From Chryseobacterium artocarpi (lineage in GTDB: Bacteria > Bacteroidota > Bacteroidia > Flavobacteriales > Weeksellaceae), in the NCBI RefSeq assembly GCF_001684975.1, contig NZ_MAYH01000001.1, positions 558,001-622,000 of the forward strand: a stretch of DNA of 64,000 bases, given 5' to 3'. Below are positions 50,799-59,159 of the stretch, in pieces. A model generated the notes under the pieces. The model did no database searches and was not told where the DNA came from. It saw only the letters and a list, made by a program, of their open reading frames with translations. A program made the translations under genes and the position numbers. The number at the start of each line of letters is the position of its first letter. Within the stretch, counting starts at the first letter, position 1.

Positions 50799-51761
50799 TT
50801 AGCTGATAAGCTTCATAATTTCTAATGCAACTTTCAATGCTTCAGTTCCGTCCTCAAGAGAAACCTCTACATTTTTATCACCTGTAATGGCATCCGCGAA
50901 TGAATTCAATTCATCAAGAATGGCGTTATTAGGCTGAATATTCGGATATTCAAACAGAATCTGGTTCTTCTCTCCCTCAGCATTTTCAATGATCATATCA
51001 AATGGAGTCGGATTTTCAGGGGCATCCTTCATTTTGATTACTTCTGCTTTCTTTTCAAGAAAATCTACAGAGATATAAGCGTCTTTCTGGAAGAATCTGC
51101 TTTTTCTCATTGCCTTCATAGATATTCTGGAAGTTGTAAGATTAGCAACACATCCGTTCTCAAATTCAATTCTTGCATTGGCAATATCCGGTGTCTTACT
51201 TACTACACAAACCCCGCTTGCATGAATGTTTTTCACTTTAGATTTAGCAATACTCAATAAAATATCAAGATCGTGAATCATAAGATCCAATACCACAGAA
51301 ACATCTGTACCACGAGGATTAAACTCTGCCAGCCTGTGAATCTCGATGAACATAGGATTGTTGATGTATTCTTTTGTCGCAATAAAGGCAGGATTGTATC
51401 TTTCAACGTGTCCTACCTGTGCTTTAATACCATTTTCCTGGCACAGACGAAGGATTTCCTCTGCTTGTTCCAGTGTTTGGGTAACCGGTTTTTCAATAAA
51501 GAAATGCAACCCTTTTTCAATTGCTTTTAAGGCATAATCATAATGATAAACGGTAGGAGTAACAATATCAAGCATATCGATCTGCTCCAATAATTCATCA
51601 AAATTTTCAAAATATTTATAACCGAATTCGGCTTCTAATTTCTTTCCGTTTTCAACATCTTTATCATGGAAACCTACAAACTCATATCTATCTGACTGAT
51701 TAAGAAGTTTTAAGTGTATCTTTCCCAAGTGTCCGGCACCTACCAAACCTGCTTTTAACAT
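50799..51761 (-). CDS. Gfo/Idh/MocA family oxidoreductase
   Basis: The 320-residue enzyme begins MLKAGLVGAGHLGKIH, with the NAD(P)-binding Rossmann motif at residues 8-14. It has the family's FFIEKPVTQTLEQA with the EKP motif, and GHVERYNPAF, then DLMIHDLDILLSIA with the His involved in substrate contact. Members act on sugars, inositols or biliverdin-like compounds. ATG 51761 is the right start; a longer frame upstream overlaps the divergent pcm promoter. A damaged lipoprotein gene follows directly after its stop. Confidence 0.9.
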   Translation of the reverse strand: MLKAGLVGAGHLGKIHLKLLNQSDRYEFVGFHDKDVENGKKLEAEFGYKYFENFDELLEQIDMLDIVTPTVYHYDYALKAIEKGLHFFIEKPVTQTLEQAEEILRLCQENGIKAQVGHVERYNPAFIATKEYINNPMFIEIHRLAEFNPRGTDVSVVLDLMIHDLDILLSIAKSKVKNIHASGVCVVSKTPDIANARIEFENGCVANLTTSRISMKAMRKSRFFQKDAYISVDFLEKKAEVIKMKDAPENPTPFDMIIENAEGEKNQILFEYPNIQPNNAILDELNSFADAITGDKNVEVSLEDGTEALKVALEIMKLIS

Positions 51762-51874
51762 AGCTGTATTAAATTTTTGTAAAGATAAGAAAGAAGTTAG
51801 ATTCCTGAAGGCAGAAATTGGCTTTTTGTGGATAATTCTTTTCTGTAATCCATGAAATCTCAAATCTAATTTCT

Positions 51875-51882
51875 TACTTTTG
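51875..51882 (+). promoter_or_regulatory. -7 element directly ahead of pcm
   Basis: TACTTTTG matches TAnnTTTG and ends only 4 bases before the pcm start codon, so the transcript would be leaderless or nearly so. Confidence 0.5.
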
Positions 51883-51886
51883 TCAC

Positions 51887-52537
51887 ATGCAGGATTCGTT
51901 TGTACATAAAGGAAAGAGAAAGAATTTAGTAGAATATCTCCGATATAGAATCGGGATTTCGGATGAAAATGTACTTTCGGCAATGAATGAAATTCCGAGA
52001 CACCTTTTCATTGAAAGTATTTTTGAGGATTTTGCCTATGAAGACAGGGCATTTCCTATTATGGCGCATCAAACAATTTCACACCCTTCAACGGTGGCGG
52101 AGCAGTCTGAATTGTTGCAGGTGAAAGCTGGAGAAAGAGTATTGGAAATCGGAACAGGATGTGGATATCAAACCGCTGTTTTATTGGCAATGAAAGCTCA
52201 TGTATTCACAGTAGAAAGACAGAAGGATTTGTTTGACTTTTCCAAAAATAAATTAAGAGAACTTGGGTTATATCCGAAATTCCAAAGTTTTGGAGACGGG
52301 TTTGCCGGGCTTCCGACTTTTGCTCCTTTTGATAAAATCATTGTTACCTGTGGTGCCGGAACCTTACCTACAGAACTTTTAAAACAATTAAGAGTAGGCG
52401 GAAAAATGGTGATTCCATTAGGTCCTACAGATGAACAGGTTCTTTACAGATTTACAAAAGTAGGTCCTACAGAATTTGAAAAAGAAGAGTTCGGAGCTTA
52501 TAAATTTGTTCCGATGCTGGGGAATACAAATCAATAG
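51887..52537 (+). CDS. pcm: Protein-L-isoaspartate O-methyltransferase
   Basis: The 216-residue enzyme has the PCMT pattern: VLSAMNEIPRHLFI, FAYEDRAFPIMAHQTISHPSTVA (substrate site) and the SAM-binding EIGTGCGYQTAVL (residues 87-99). It uses SAM to methylate isoaspartyl residues so that they can be repaired. The start fits homologues, which also begin about 8 residues before HKGKRKNLVEYL. It is divergent from the oxidoreductase gene, with 125 bases between the two starts. Confidence 0.95.
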   Translation: MQDSFVHKGKRKNLVEYLRYRIGISDENVLSAMNEIPRHLFIESIFEDFAYEDRAFPIMAHQTISHPSTVAEQSELLQVKAGERVLEIGTGCGYQTAVLLAMKAHVFTVERQKDLFDFSKNKLRELGLYPKFQSFGDGFAGLPTFAPFDKIIVTCGAGTLPTELLKQLRVGGKMVIPLGPTDEQVLYRFTKVGPTEFEKEEFGAYKFVPMLGNTNQ

Positions 52538-52767
52538 AAAACAAAACTCTGGATTATAAAAAATAATACCCAGATAAGGAGTTGATACTTTAGATCTGTT
52601 CTCTTTTTATAACCGCCAAAGTATAATTTATAATTAAAATAATTCTTGAATAATTTGTGTATTTATTGCAAAAAATATGTTCACATAATTTAATATTTTT
52701 TAATAAATTTTAGTTCTGCTTCGGAATAGAAATTGGACTCTTTCAAAGACAAACCACTTAAAATCTT

Positions 52768-53037
52768 ATGATTATGGACACAAACAGATTCAAAGCTTCA
52801 CATGATTTTAGTAATGTTCAGAAAAACCTGCACAATAATCCGGGATACAGCGTAGAAAGCTATTCTCAACAGGTGAAAGATTACATGAATGATATGAAAA
52901 GTAAGAATCAGGAAGCTACCAAACAGGGATTTATGACACAAGCTCAGAAGTCAGCAAAAGATGTTTGGGAAGAAATTCAGGATATGGCTTCTGAGGCTTG
53001 GGAGAACAATGAGAAACATTGGGATGAAAAGAAATAG
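52768..53037 (+). CDS. Small helical protein of unknown function
   Basis: The 89-residue product has no signal peptide. It is rich in Gln, Lys, Asn and Trp, with an amphipathic helical C-terminal half QKSAKDVWEEIQDMASEAWEN, reminiscent of stress-induced LEA- or CsbD-like proteins, though not a clear member of either. Start ATG 52768 or 52774. It stands alone with a terminator behind it. The 230-base gap before it is AT-rich with no consensus promoter found. Confidence 0.7.
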   Translation: MIMDTNRFKASHDFSNVQKNLHNNPGYSVESYSQQVKDYMNDMKSKNQEATKQGFMTQAQKSAKDVWEEIQDMASEAWENNEKHWDEKK

Positions 53038-53058
53038 TTTTTAATATTAAAGTTAAAG

Positions 53059-53088
53059 AACCTTACTTCTGGCAAGTGAGGTTTTTAT
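53059..53088 (+). terminator. Terminator after the small helical protein
   Basis: 10-bp stem (AACCTTACTT / AAGTGAGGTT, one G-T pair), 5-base loop, T's. Confidence 0.85.
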
Positions 53089-53107
53089 TTTAAACTCAAT
53101 ATATAAT

Positions 53108-54091
53108 ATGAAGGTTTTTATCAATAAAAGAATTCCTGAAGTAGGAGTTGAAATACTAAAGCAAGCAGGATTACAGATCATACTTCCTGAAAATGAGAAT
53201 TTATCTTATGAAGAATGGATAAAATACTGCCAAAATACAGATACAATTTTAAGTATTGGTGGTGATTTTAAATATGACAAAGCATTCTTTGATGTGTGCC
53301 CGAATATTAAAGCAATAGCATTATATTCCGTAGGTTTTGATCATGTAGATATTCAAGAAGCCAATCAAAGGAATATTCCTATAGGAAATACACCGGAGGT
53401 GTTGAGTAGAGCTACTTCCGATGTCGCTTTTTTATTAATGCAATCGGTGGCAAGACGAGCAAGTTATAACTTTCAAAAAGTAAAAGAAGGAAATTGGGGA
53501 GCATTTGATCCATTGCATGCTTTAGGACAGGAACTGTATGGAAAGACACTTGGTATTTTCGGTTTGGGAAGAATTGGGTATCAAATGGCTGAAAAATGTA
53601 GAAAAGCGTTTGATATGGAGATCATTTATCATAACCGTAGTCATAATGAGGAAGCAGAAACAGAGCTTGGTGCGAAGTATGTTTCTTTTGATGAGCTGAT
53701 CAGAAATTCAGATGTATTAAGTATTCATGCTAATTTCACTCCCGAACATAAAGATCTTTTCAATTATTCTGTATTTGAAAAAATGAACCCTAATGCAATC
53801 TTTATTAATACAGCGAGAGGAGGTTTTCAAAACGAACAGGATTTATATAGAGCCTTGACTGAACGAAAAATTTGGGGTGCAGGTCTGGATGTTACCAATC
53901 CGGAACCTATGTCAGCAGATAGTCCTCTTTTGGAGCTGTCTGATGTCTGCGTGTTACCTCATATAGGTTCTGCTACCATTGAGGCAAGAGAGGGTATGGC
54001 TAGGCTTGCTGCAGAAAATATTGTTGCCTTTTCAAATGGCGACAAAATGCCATATTGTGCCAATCCTGAAGTTTATGCTGAGCATTCATAA
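53108..54091 (+). CDS. D-2-hydroxyacid dehydrogenase (glyoxylate/hydroxypyruvate reductase-like)
   Basis: The 327-residue enzyme has the split substrate and NAD domains of the family: the Rossmann motif GKTLGIFGLGRIG (145-157), catalytic Arg237 in NTARGGF, Glu266 in NPEPM and His285 in LPHIGSATIEAR. This GhrB-like group reduces glyoxylate, hydroxypyruvate or 2-ketogluconate with NAD(P)H. The exact substrate is uncertain. It is flanked by two small unknown genes. Confidence 0.92.
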   Translation: MKVFINKRIPEVGVEILKQAGLQIILPENENLSYEEWIKYCQNTDTILSIGGDFKYDKAFFDVCPNIKAIALYSVGFDHVDIQEANQRNIPIGNTPEVLSRATSDVAFLLMQSVARRASYNFQKVKEGNWGAFDPLHALGQELYGKTLGIFGLGRIGYQMAEKCRKAFDMEIIYHNRSHNEEAETELGAKYVSFDELIRNSDVLSIHANFTPEHKDLFNYSVFEKMNPNAIFINTARGGFQNEQDLYRALTERKIWGAGLDVTNPEPMSADSPLLELSDVCVLPHIGSATIEAREGMARLAAENIVAFSNGDKMPYCANPEVYAEHS

Positions 54092-54143
54092 TAAGTTGGA
54101 ATTATTTTTGTTCTCAATATATAAACCTTAAAACCCAAATATC

Positions 54144-54437
54144 ATGGTACCGGAAAACAATATTAATGAACAAAACAAAAGATTGCAACGCATGGATTAT
54201 GACCCTAACGAAGATATATTTAAAAGAGAAAAACATATCTCGCTTGATGGAGACGGAAATCCCATCTTTGACGAGGATATTGATGAAGATAAATTAGATA
54301 AGGGATTAGATATTCCTGGTGCGGATGAAGATGATGATATGGAGGAAATAGGAGAGGAGGATGAAGAAAATAACTATTGGAGTCTAAGTGATAATGCGGA
54401 CGATCATGAAGAAGAGAATGATGATGTTTTAACCTAA
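54144..54437 (+). CDS. Small highly acidic protein of unknown function
   Basis: The 97-residue product is very acidic, with blocks DEDIDEDKLDKGLDIPGADEDDD and a Glu/Asp-rich C-terminus around a single Trp (ENNYWSLSDN). The first 30 residues are basic to neutral and could form the only folded part. There is no signal peptide. A -7 element TATTTTTG (54103-54110) precedes it, and a terminator follows. Likely conserved among close relatives, without known role. Confidence 0.72.
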   Translation: MVPENNINEQNKRLQRMDYDPNEDIFKREKHISLDGDGNPIFDEDIDEDKLDKGLDIPGADEDDDMEEIGEEDEENNYWSLSDNADDHEEENDDVLT

Positions 54438-54467
54438 AATTTGAATGTCCTATAGAATAATAGAATG

Positions 54468-54496
54468 CCTTACTGATTTTCAGTGAGGTTTTCTAT
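54468..54496 (+). terminator. Terminator after the acidic protein gene
   Basis: 8-bp stem (CCTTACTG / CAGTGAGG, one G-T pair) with 5-base loop, T's. The remaining gap to hutU holds a -7-like TATTTTTG at 54636-54643 and nothing else. Confidence 0.8.
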
Positions 54497-54733
54497 TTTC
54501 CTTATCATGTAAGAAGAAATTCCACTCCAAGGAAGGGGAATATAAGTGCGTTTATTCAAATATAGTATTAAAAAAATACTGTCGATTATATTTTCATAGG
54601 ATTGATAATCAGTTTTCTTATCTTTTCCTGCTTTGTATTTTTGCTTTTCCCCTCTTTTGTTGTCTATTTTTCATATTTTGAATATCTTTAAGACTTCAAA
54701 CATTGTTTAAAACATAGAACTTTAAATAGCAAT

Positions 54734-56719
54734 ATGACATTTCAAGAACAGATACAGCAGGGGATTCCTAATCAGCTGCCACAACCAAAACCATACGAAA
54801 CAAATATCAATCATGCTCCGAAGCGTAAAGAAATTTTAGGTGAAGAAGAGAAAAAACTGGCATTAAAGAATGCCTTACGTTATTTCGATCCGAAGTTTCA
54901 TGCAGAGTTAATCCCTGAATTTAAGCAGGAATTAGAGGATTACGGAAGAATTTATATGTATCGTTTCCGTCCGGATTATGAGATGAAAGCGAGATCTATT
55001 GAAGATTATCCGGGAAAATCTGAGCAGGCAAAAGCTATTATGTTGATGATTCAGAACAATCTGGATTATGCCGTAGCTCAGCACCCTCATGAACTGATTA
55101 CTTATGGTGGAAACGGAGCAGTTTTCTCTAACTGGGCACAGTATCTGTTGACAATGAAATATCTGTCCGAAATGACCAATGAGCAAACTTTGGTAATGTA
55201 TTCCGGACACCCGATGGGATTATTTCCTTCCCATAAAGATGCGCCAAGAGTTGTAGTAACAAACGGAATGATGATTCCAAACTATTCCAAACCGGATGAT
55301 TGGGAGAAATTCAATGCACTTGGAGTGACTCAATATGGACAGATGACGGCAGGAAGTTATATGTATATCGGACCGCAGGGAATCGTTCATGGAACAACGA
55401 TTACAGCTTTAAATGCTTTCAGAAAAATCAATAAAGAGCCAAAAGGAGGACTTTTCGTGACTTCAGGTTTAGGAGGAATGAGTGGAGCTCAGCCTAAAGC
55501 AGGAAATATTGCCGGCTGTGTTACGGTATGTGCGGAAGTAAATCCAAAGATTACAAAAATCCGTCATGATCAGAAGTGGGTAAATGAAATCTATGAAGAT
55601 CTTGATGCGCTGGTAAAGAGAGTAAGAGAAGCGCAGGAGAATAAAGAAACTGTTTCTTTAGCTTACCTTGGAAATATTGTTGACGTTTGGGAAAAATTTG
55701 ATCAGGAAGATTTAAGAATCGATATCGGTTCAGATCAGACTTCTCTACACAATCCTTGGGCTGGTGGATACTATCCAGTGGGACAAAGTTTTGAGGAATC
55801 TAACAAAATGATGGCTGAAGACCCTGAGTTATTCAAAGAAAAAGTTCAGGAAACATTGAGAAGACACGCTGCAGCGATCAACAAACATACAGAAAAAGGA
55901 ACCTATTTCTTCGATTACGGAAATGCTTTCTTACTGGAGGCTTCAAGAGCCGGAGCAGATGTAATGGCAGATAATCCTACATTGGGAAGAGAGTTCAAGT
56001 ATCCTAGCTACGTTCAGGATATCATGGGACCTATGTGTTTTGATTACGGATTCGGTCCGTTCCGTTGGGTATGTACAAGCGGAAAACCGGAAGATCTACA
56101 GAAAACCGATGATATTGCATGTGCGGTATTAGAGGAAATGATCAAAAACTCTCCTGAAGAGATCCAGCAGCAGATGAAGGATAATATTCAATGGATTAAA
56201 GGAGCACAGGAAAATAAATTAGTTGTAGGTTCACAGGCAAGAATCCTTTATGCCGATGCAGAAGGAAGAATGAAGATTGCCGAAGCATTCAATAAAGCTA
56301 TTAAAAACGGTGAAATAGGTCCTGTAGTATTAGGTAGAGATCACCATGATGTTTCCGGCACAGATTCTCCTTATAGAGAGACTTCCAATATCTACGATGG
56401 TTCAAGATTCACGGCAGATATGGCTATTCATAACGTTATTGGGGATAGTTTCCGTGGTGCAACCTGGGTTTCTATTCACAATGGTGGTGGAGTAGGCTGG
56501 GGAGAAGTAATCAACGGAGGTTTCGGAATGCTACTAGATGGAAGCGAAGACGCCGACAGAAGATTAAAATCTATGCTTTTCTGGGATGTAAATAACGGAA
56601 TCTCAAGAAGAAGCTGGGCAAGAAATGAAGGGGCTATTTTCGCTATTAAAAGAGCAATGGAAGTAGAACCAAATCTAAAGGTAACCCTTCCTAATCTGGT
56701 AGATGAAAACTTACTATAA
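54734..56719 (+). CDS. hutU: Urocanate hydratase
   Basis: The 661-residue enzyme matches urocanase: YGGNGAVFSNWAQY, YSGHPMGLFPSHKDAPRVVVTNGMMIPNY, the NAD-binding TSGLGGMSGAQPKAGNIAGC, DIGSDQTSLHNPWAGGYYPVG and DYGFGPFRWVCTSG with the active-site Cys. It hydrates urocanate to imidazolonepropionate using NAD as electrophile, the second step of histidine degradation. It is about 100 residues longer than the typical bacterial enzyme and belongs to the long class. No hutH, hutI or hutG is next to it. Confidence 0.96.
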   Translation: MTFQEQIQQGIPNQLPQPKPYETNINHAPKRKEILGEEEKKLALKNALRYFDPKFHAELIPEFKQELEDYGRIYMYRFRPDYEMKARSIEDYPGKSEQAKAIMLMIQNNLDYAVAQHPHELITYGGNGAVFSNWAQYLLTMKYLSEMTNEQTLVMYSGHPMGLFPSHKDAPRVVVTNGMMIPNYSKPDDWEKFNALGVTQYGQMTAGSYMYIGPQGIVHGTTITALNAFRKINKEPKGGLFVTSGLGGMSGAQPKAGNIAGCVTVCAEVNPKITKIRHDQKWVNEIYEDLDALVKRVREAQENKETVSLAYLGNIVDVWEKFDQEDLRIDIGSDQTSLHNPWAGGYYPVGQSFEESNKMMAEDPELFKEKVQETLRRHAAAINKHTEKGTYFFDYGNAFLLEASRAGADVMADNPTLGREFKYPSYVQDIMGPMCFDYGFGPFRWVCTSGKPEDLQKTDDIACAVLEEMIKNSPEEIQQQMKDNIQWIKGAQENKLVVGSQARILYADAEGRMKIAEAFNKAIKNGEIGPVVLGRDHHDVSGTDSPYRETSNIYDGSRFTADMAIHNVIGDSFRGATWVSIHNGGGVGWGEVINGGFGMLLDGSEDADRRLKSMLFWDVNNGISRRSWARNEGAIFAIKRAMEVEPNLKVTLPNLVDENLL

Positions 56720-56736
56720 ATACTTCTATATATAAA

Positions 56737-56765
56737 GAAAGCCTGCTGTGAAGCAGGTTTTTTTA
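56737..56765 (+). terminator. Terminator after hutU
   Basis: Stem CCTGCT / AGCAGG extended by A-T and G-T pairs, then a T tract. Confidence 0.88.
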
Positions 56766-56827
56766 TTTTTAATAAATGTTTAAACTCTGTAGAAATAAAA
56801 AGCAGTTAATCTTTATAGTGTTTTTAT

Positions 56828-56869
56828 GCCACTAATGCACGAATAAAAAAGAATCCGTGCATTAATGGC
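56828..56869. repeat. Palindrome, GCCACTAATGCACG family
   Basis: GCCACTAATGCACG (56828-56841) pairs with CGTGCATTAATGGC (56856-56869) with a single mismatch. Relatives lie at 57149-57187 and 59044-59131. It sits in the 552-base gap after hutU. Confidence 0.8.
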
Positions 56870-56889
56870 TAATCTAAAAACGGTGTACA

Positions 56890-57131
56890 ATTTTATCATC
56901 GATAAAATCCTTGCGCCTTACAGCATCCAGTTTTTAATATCAATTGCGTCTTAGCGATTTCCAACGAGATCCACTTACATTTTCAAAGTAGGGATTTCTT
57001 CGCCTTGTTCACAATGAAAAGTTTGTCATAATTAAGAAACTGTTTCTTTGTTGAAAATTCACAAAGGCACAAAAATTTTTGAATTTTATGATATTTTAAG
57101 GCGCAAGAAAATCTGAGATTTTCAGAAAGTA
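56890..57131. repeat. Degenerate third copy of the composite repeat
   Basis: Contains in order TTTTATC-ATC-GATAAAA (56891-56907), CCTTGCGCCTT, TTGCGTCTTAGCGATTTCC, TTTTCAAAGTAGGGATT, CACAATGAAAAG, ACAAAGGCACAAAAAT, AAGGCGCAAG and a short palindrome AAAATCT-G-AGATTTT, matching the order in the 43.8-44.6 kb copies across a unit boundary. Confidence 0.7.
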
Positions 57132-57148
57132 TTACGCTGATTTTTTAA

Positions 57149-57187
57149 GCCACGGATACACTAATAAATCATTTGTATATTCGTGGC
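57149..57187. repeat. Palindrome, GCCACGGATACAC variant
   Basis: GCCACGGATACAC (57149-57161) pairs with GTATATTCGTGGC (57175-57187), one mismatch and one G-T pair. Confidence 0.7.
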
Positions 57188-57231
57188 TAATCTAAAAACA
57201 GTATTTTTTTACCTGTTATTCTAAAGTTTAT

Positions 57232-57239
57232 TATTTTTG
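57232..57239 (+). promoter_or_regulatory. -7 element of the TPR gene
   Basis: TATTTTTG matches TAnnTTTG, 32 bases before the start codon. Confidence 0.5.
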
Positions 57240-57271
57240 AAGCTTATAACAACCACCAAAGCACAATATGT

Positions 57272-58195
57272 ATGATGAATAAACTTGTTTTTATGTTTAC
57301 TTTACTGTCAATCCTACAGGTTCGTTTTATCTGTGGTGTTAAAGACGGTCCACCCCCAAGTAGCAAAGATTTAGCTTATGAGGATATTACAAGTGAAGTT
57401 CCATATGAGCGTCAATTTTTAGACAAGGAGAAACTGGAAATATATCAGCATAGGCAGAGGTATGAGTACCATCGAACAAAAGATTTGGACTTTCTGTCTA
57501 ATAGAGGATATATCCTGATCGTTTTAGGAAAATACAACGAAGCAATAAAGCAGCTTAAAGAAATTGAATCTATACAACCTGGCAGATACTCTACCTATTC
57601 CAATATGGGAACAGCCTTTGAAATGGCAGGCAATAATACGGAAGCAATTCAATGGATTGAAAAAGCTTTAAAAGCAGACCCTAAGGGACGTTTATCTTCA
57701 GAATGGATTCATATAAATATTCTGAAAACTCATATAAAGGGAGATCGTTATATCTCCTCGATGAATCTTATTGGACAAGATTTTGGAAATGAAGAATCCC
57801 CAAAGTCCAGCCTTACGCCGAATGAGCTTAAGACTCTCAAAATGCAGCTTTATGACCAAGTGAAAGAAAGAATGGCTTTAGTAAAGCCCAAAGACAAAAT
57901 CATAGCACAGCTTTTGTTTGATCTGGGAAATGTTACTTTTTTAGAGGGGAAGAAAAAAGATGCGATGGAGGAATATCAGATGGCAAAAAAGTATGGCTTT
58001 TATGATCCTATTTTAAACAAAAGACTGCATCTATATCCTTCAGATCTTTTAAAGGTAGATGAAAAAGACGCGATTCATGCAGCAGATACCAAAGAATTTC
58101 GAGGGATAGTAATTGGTGTTTCTTTAGCTGCACTTTTGCTATCCGGGCTGATCATCTTTATTTTCCGGAAGAAAGTTGCTTTAATGCTTAAGTAA
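57272..58195 (+). CDS. TPR-repeat membrane-anchored protein
   Basis: The 307-residue protein has an N-terminal signal (MMNKLVFMFTLLSILQV), TPR-like units (about 70-170; LDFLSNRGYILIVLGKYNEAIKQLKEI, YSTYSNMGTAFEMAGNNTEAIQWIEKALKADP; and about 215-245, LLFDLGNVTFLEGKKKDAMEEYQMAKKYG), and one C-terminal membrane helix (about 275-297) followed by a basic tail. It would face the periplasm with a membrane anchor, serving as a scaffold. The partner is unknown. Confidence 0.78.
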   Translation: MMNKLVFMFTLLSILQVRFICGVKDGPPPSSKDLAYEDITSEVPYERQFLDKEKLEIYQHRQRYEYHRTKDLDFLSNRGYILIVLGKYNEAIKQLKEIESIQPGRYSTYSNMGTAFEMAGNNTEAIQWIEKALKADPKGRLSSEWIHINILKTHIKGDRYISSMNLIGQDFGNEESPKSSLTPNELKTLKMQLYDQVKERMALVKPKDKIIAQLLFDLGNVTFLEGKKKDAMEEYQMAKKYGFYDPILNKRLHLYPSDLLKVDEKDAIHAADTKEFRGIVIGVSLAALLLSGLIIFIFRKKVALMLK

Positions 58196-58250
58196 AACAA
58201 TTTGTGCTTTCACTGATGTCTGTAGATTGTTTGGCTGGAAAATCGCAATG

Positions 58251-58314
58251 ACGCAAAGTTTTTTAAGTTTTTATGATGCTTGAAGGCGCAAGAAAATCCA
58301 AAATTTCCAGCAAG
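58251..58314. repeat. Fragment of the composite repeat
   Basis: ACGCAAAGTTTTTTAAG, then ATGATGCTTGAAGGCGCAAG and a short AT palindrome with CAGCAAG match the left part of the repeat units at 43.8-44.6 kb. A weak inverted pair CGAATCC (58329-58335) / GGATTCG (58381-58387) follows. Confidence 0.6.
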
Positions 58315-58471
58315 CTTTTTTATTACTGCGAATCCACAATATTTATACTTTTATTAGTATGATTTACAGTTAGTTAAATGGGATTCGTGCATATTAGCTT
58401 TAGGGAATTTTTCACAACTTTTCCAACCTTTTTCATCATTATTACATCTTTTTTATAGTAAAAGATATACT

Positions 58472-59023
58472 ATGAAAATTACAATACCTAAACCATGTCA
58501 TGAAAACTGGGATAACATGAGCGAGGATGAGAAAGGAAAATTCTGTGCTGTTTGTTCCAGAAACGTTTTTGATTTTACAGAATGTTCTGATGAAGAGCTT
58601 ATTAATACCTTTAGTTCTGGAAGTGATATTTGTGGAAGATTCCGCGAAGATCAACTAGAAAGGGACTTAAGTCCTTCAATAGTAGGTAAAATAACGTTAG
58701 GATTATTAATGATGAGCGGAACTTTAATGAATGCTCAGGAGAGTAAAAGTGTCGAACAAATGAATGTTGGCAAAATTGCGATCTGTCAACCATCCCATAA
58801 AGTGGTTCCTTTAAGAATTGGAGCACCTGTTTCCACAAAGGAAAGACCAATGGTTTTAGTAAACAATAAAAAAATATCACAAGAAGAGGTTAATAAATTG
58901 GATACTAAGAATATTGAGAGCGTTCGTATACTTCAATATAAAGATGCAGTAAAAGAGTATGGTGAAGATGCAAAAAATGGAGTACTCATTATCACTACTA
59001 AAAAGAAAAAAAGACAGAAGTAA
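58472..59023 (+). CDS. Cys-rich N-terminal domain protein with TonB-plug-like tail
   Basis: The 183-residue protein opens with a domain shared by many flavobacterial proteins: PKPCHENWDNMSEDEKGKFC, CAVCSRNVFDFTECSDEEL and ICGRFREDQLERDL; the four Cys and one His could bind a metal or form disulphides. A hydrophobic segment (about 70-89) that looks like a membrane helix or signal follows. The last 40 residues, VRILQYKDAVKEYGEDAKNG ending in VLIITTK, copy the plug motif of TonB-linked receptors. Function unknown; no sigma factor or receptor is adjacent. Confidence 0.75.
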   Translation: MKITIPKPCHENWDNMSEDEKGKFCAVCSRNVFDFTECSDEELINTFSSGSDICGRFREDQLERDLSPSIVGKITLGLLMMSGTLMNAQESKSVEQMNVGKIAICQPSHKVVPLRIGAPVSTKERPMVLVNNKKISQEEVNKLDTKNIESVRILQYKDAVKEYGEDAKNGVLIITTKKKKRQK

Positions 59024-59043
59024 ACATATAAGCATTTATTTTT

Positions 59044-59131
59044 GCCACTAATACACGAATGTTTATACATTATCTATCTATAAATATATAATTGCCACCC
59101 ATACACTGTTAATTATTCGTGCATTGGTGGC
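59044..59131. repeat. Long-spaced palindrome, GCCACTAATGCACGAAT family
   Basis: GCCACTAATACACGAAT (59044-59060) pairs with ATTCGTGCATTGGTGGC (59115-59131), 16 of 17 positions including one G-T. A third half-copy GCCACCCATACAC starts at 59094. The loop is 54 bases. Confidence 0.8.
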
Positions 59132-59159
59132 GATTATTTTATTATTTTATATTAGAAGC

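Noticed and set aside
51762-51983. N-terminal extension of the Gfo/Idh enzyme.
   Set aside because: The Rossmann motif starts at residue 8 from the inner ATG; the extension has no family counterpart and overlaps the pcm start.
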